DNA of 64,000 nt from Clostridia bacterium. GTDB lineage: Bacteria > Bacillota > Clostridia > Christensenellales > Borkfalkiaceae. This document shows positions 63,795 to 64,000 of the stretch, in pieces. The stretch's first letter is position 1, and every line of letters begins with the position of its first letter. A program made the position numbers and the translations under genes. The stretch lies in contig JAFVQM010000010.1 of assembly GCA_017504795.1 (NCBI GenBank), forward strand, positions 48,440 to 112,439, read 5' to 3'. The notes below the pieces were generated by a model. That model did not search any database, was not told where the DNA came from, and saw only the letters and a program-made list of their open reading frames with translations.

Positions 63795-64000
63795 GACCGA
63801 CGGCGTAAAACTGTCGTTTTTTTCCTTTTCACTAGCCAAAACCTATTTACAAAACTGTTATGGCTGATTTACAAGCTTTTATCAAAAGCAACTGGTAAGG
63901 AAATGCTTGGAGAAATCGTTGGGGGTATCGTAGGAGTACTTGTTATGACAACTGGGTATTTCTTCTATGAAATCATGTTCTTTACGACGGCAGGCGTTGC
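63795..64000 (+). pseudogene. 5'-truncated ECF transporter S-component-like gene, runs off the window
   Basis: The frame is open from 63795 to the window end without a plausible start; the nearby ATG at 63860 is out of frame. The readable part, about LLWLIYKLLSKATGK then EMLGEIVGGIVGVLVM and GYFFYEIMFFTTAGV, looks like the C-terminal half of the ECF-type S component (PF07155-like), a membrane vitamin-binding subunit. Its N-terminal half is not to the left of the element in this window. The junction with the mobile element probably lies between about 63823 and 63850. Confidence 0.55.
63798..63823 (+). terminator. terminator after the recombinases
   Basis: CGACGG and CTGTCG pair with one G-T, seven-base loop, then seven Ts. 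It is probably the last element-owned sequence before the junction. Confidence 0.65.

Overview
The window looks like a chromosome segment of a low-to-mid-GC, Gram-positive, anaerobic bacterium of the Bacillota (Clostridia-like, plausibly a gut commensal). This is inferred from AGGAG-type ribosome binding sites, many promoters close to TTGACA-N17-TATAAT, the split PurO/AICAR-transformylase arrangement, indolepyruvate:ferredoxin oxidoreductase with PaaK ligases, a TrpR/YerC-type regulator heading a his operon, and BspA-type surface repeats. I cannot name the genus.

Layout. (1) 1-14.6 kb is a + strand purine operon: purE (3' end only), purC, purF-like, purM, purN, IMP cyclohydrolase, stand-alone AICAR transformylase, purD, and a single-chain purL. 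It continues into fhs, which makes the 10-formyl-THF used by PurN and the AICAR transformylase, and a compact alaS, and ends at a clear terminator. (2) 14.7-23.1 kb is an aryl/2-oxo-acid operon: sodium-solute symporter, PaaK, IorA, IorB, second PaaK, ACT protein, amidohydrolase, TraX-like protein. (3) 23.2-33.8 kb is mixed: a GH2 glycosidase; a minus-strand trio (isomerase, ceramidase-like hydrolase, DegT aminotransferase) divergent from a frameshifted AraC regulator; DegV; a GNAT protein and acyltransferase; an anion permease. (4) 33.9-41.5 kb is a his operon (hisR-hisZ-G-D-C-B-H-A-F-IE) whose promoter holds a palindromic operator. (5) 41.5-45.1 kb is an inserted block (small HTH gene plus a 1085-residue BspA-like lipoprotein) bracketed by a duplicated 35-bp terminator sequence. 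(6) 45.1-50.1 kb holds an SDR, an SGNH-like protein, 5-FTHF cyclo-ligase, an Fe-alcohol dehydrogenase and a Zn-ribbon acyltransferase.

(7) 50.1-63.8 kb is accessory DNA with different codon habits. It starts with a UvrD-type helicase carrying a nuclease-like insert. A phage- or satellite-like mobile element follows: three tandem sigma/ArpU-like proteins, an iteron-plus-AT-rich candidate origin, an HTH replication protein, a DnaC-like loader, a GC-rich cos-like block, an orphan HK97-type portal gene, an XRE-ImmA/IrrE plus PIN pair, two small ORFs and two overlapping large serine recombinases. Right after the recombinases (63.8-64.0 kb) is a 5'-truncated reading frame resembling an ECF transporter S component, suggesting that the element sits in, or has damaged, that gene.

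The most unusual points are the mobile element (repeated CCTTACAAAA boxes upstream of -10 boxes, iterons, a start-stop ATGTAA, an orphan portal next to a cos-like block), the PurF lacking its Cys nucleophile, the very compact AlaRS, and the terminator duplication around the BspA island. All functional calls rest on reading translated sequence and recalled family knowledge. No database search was run.
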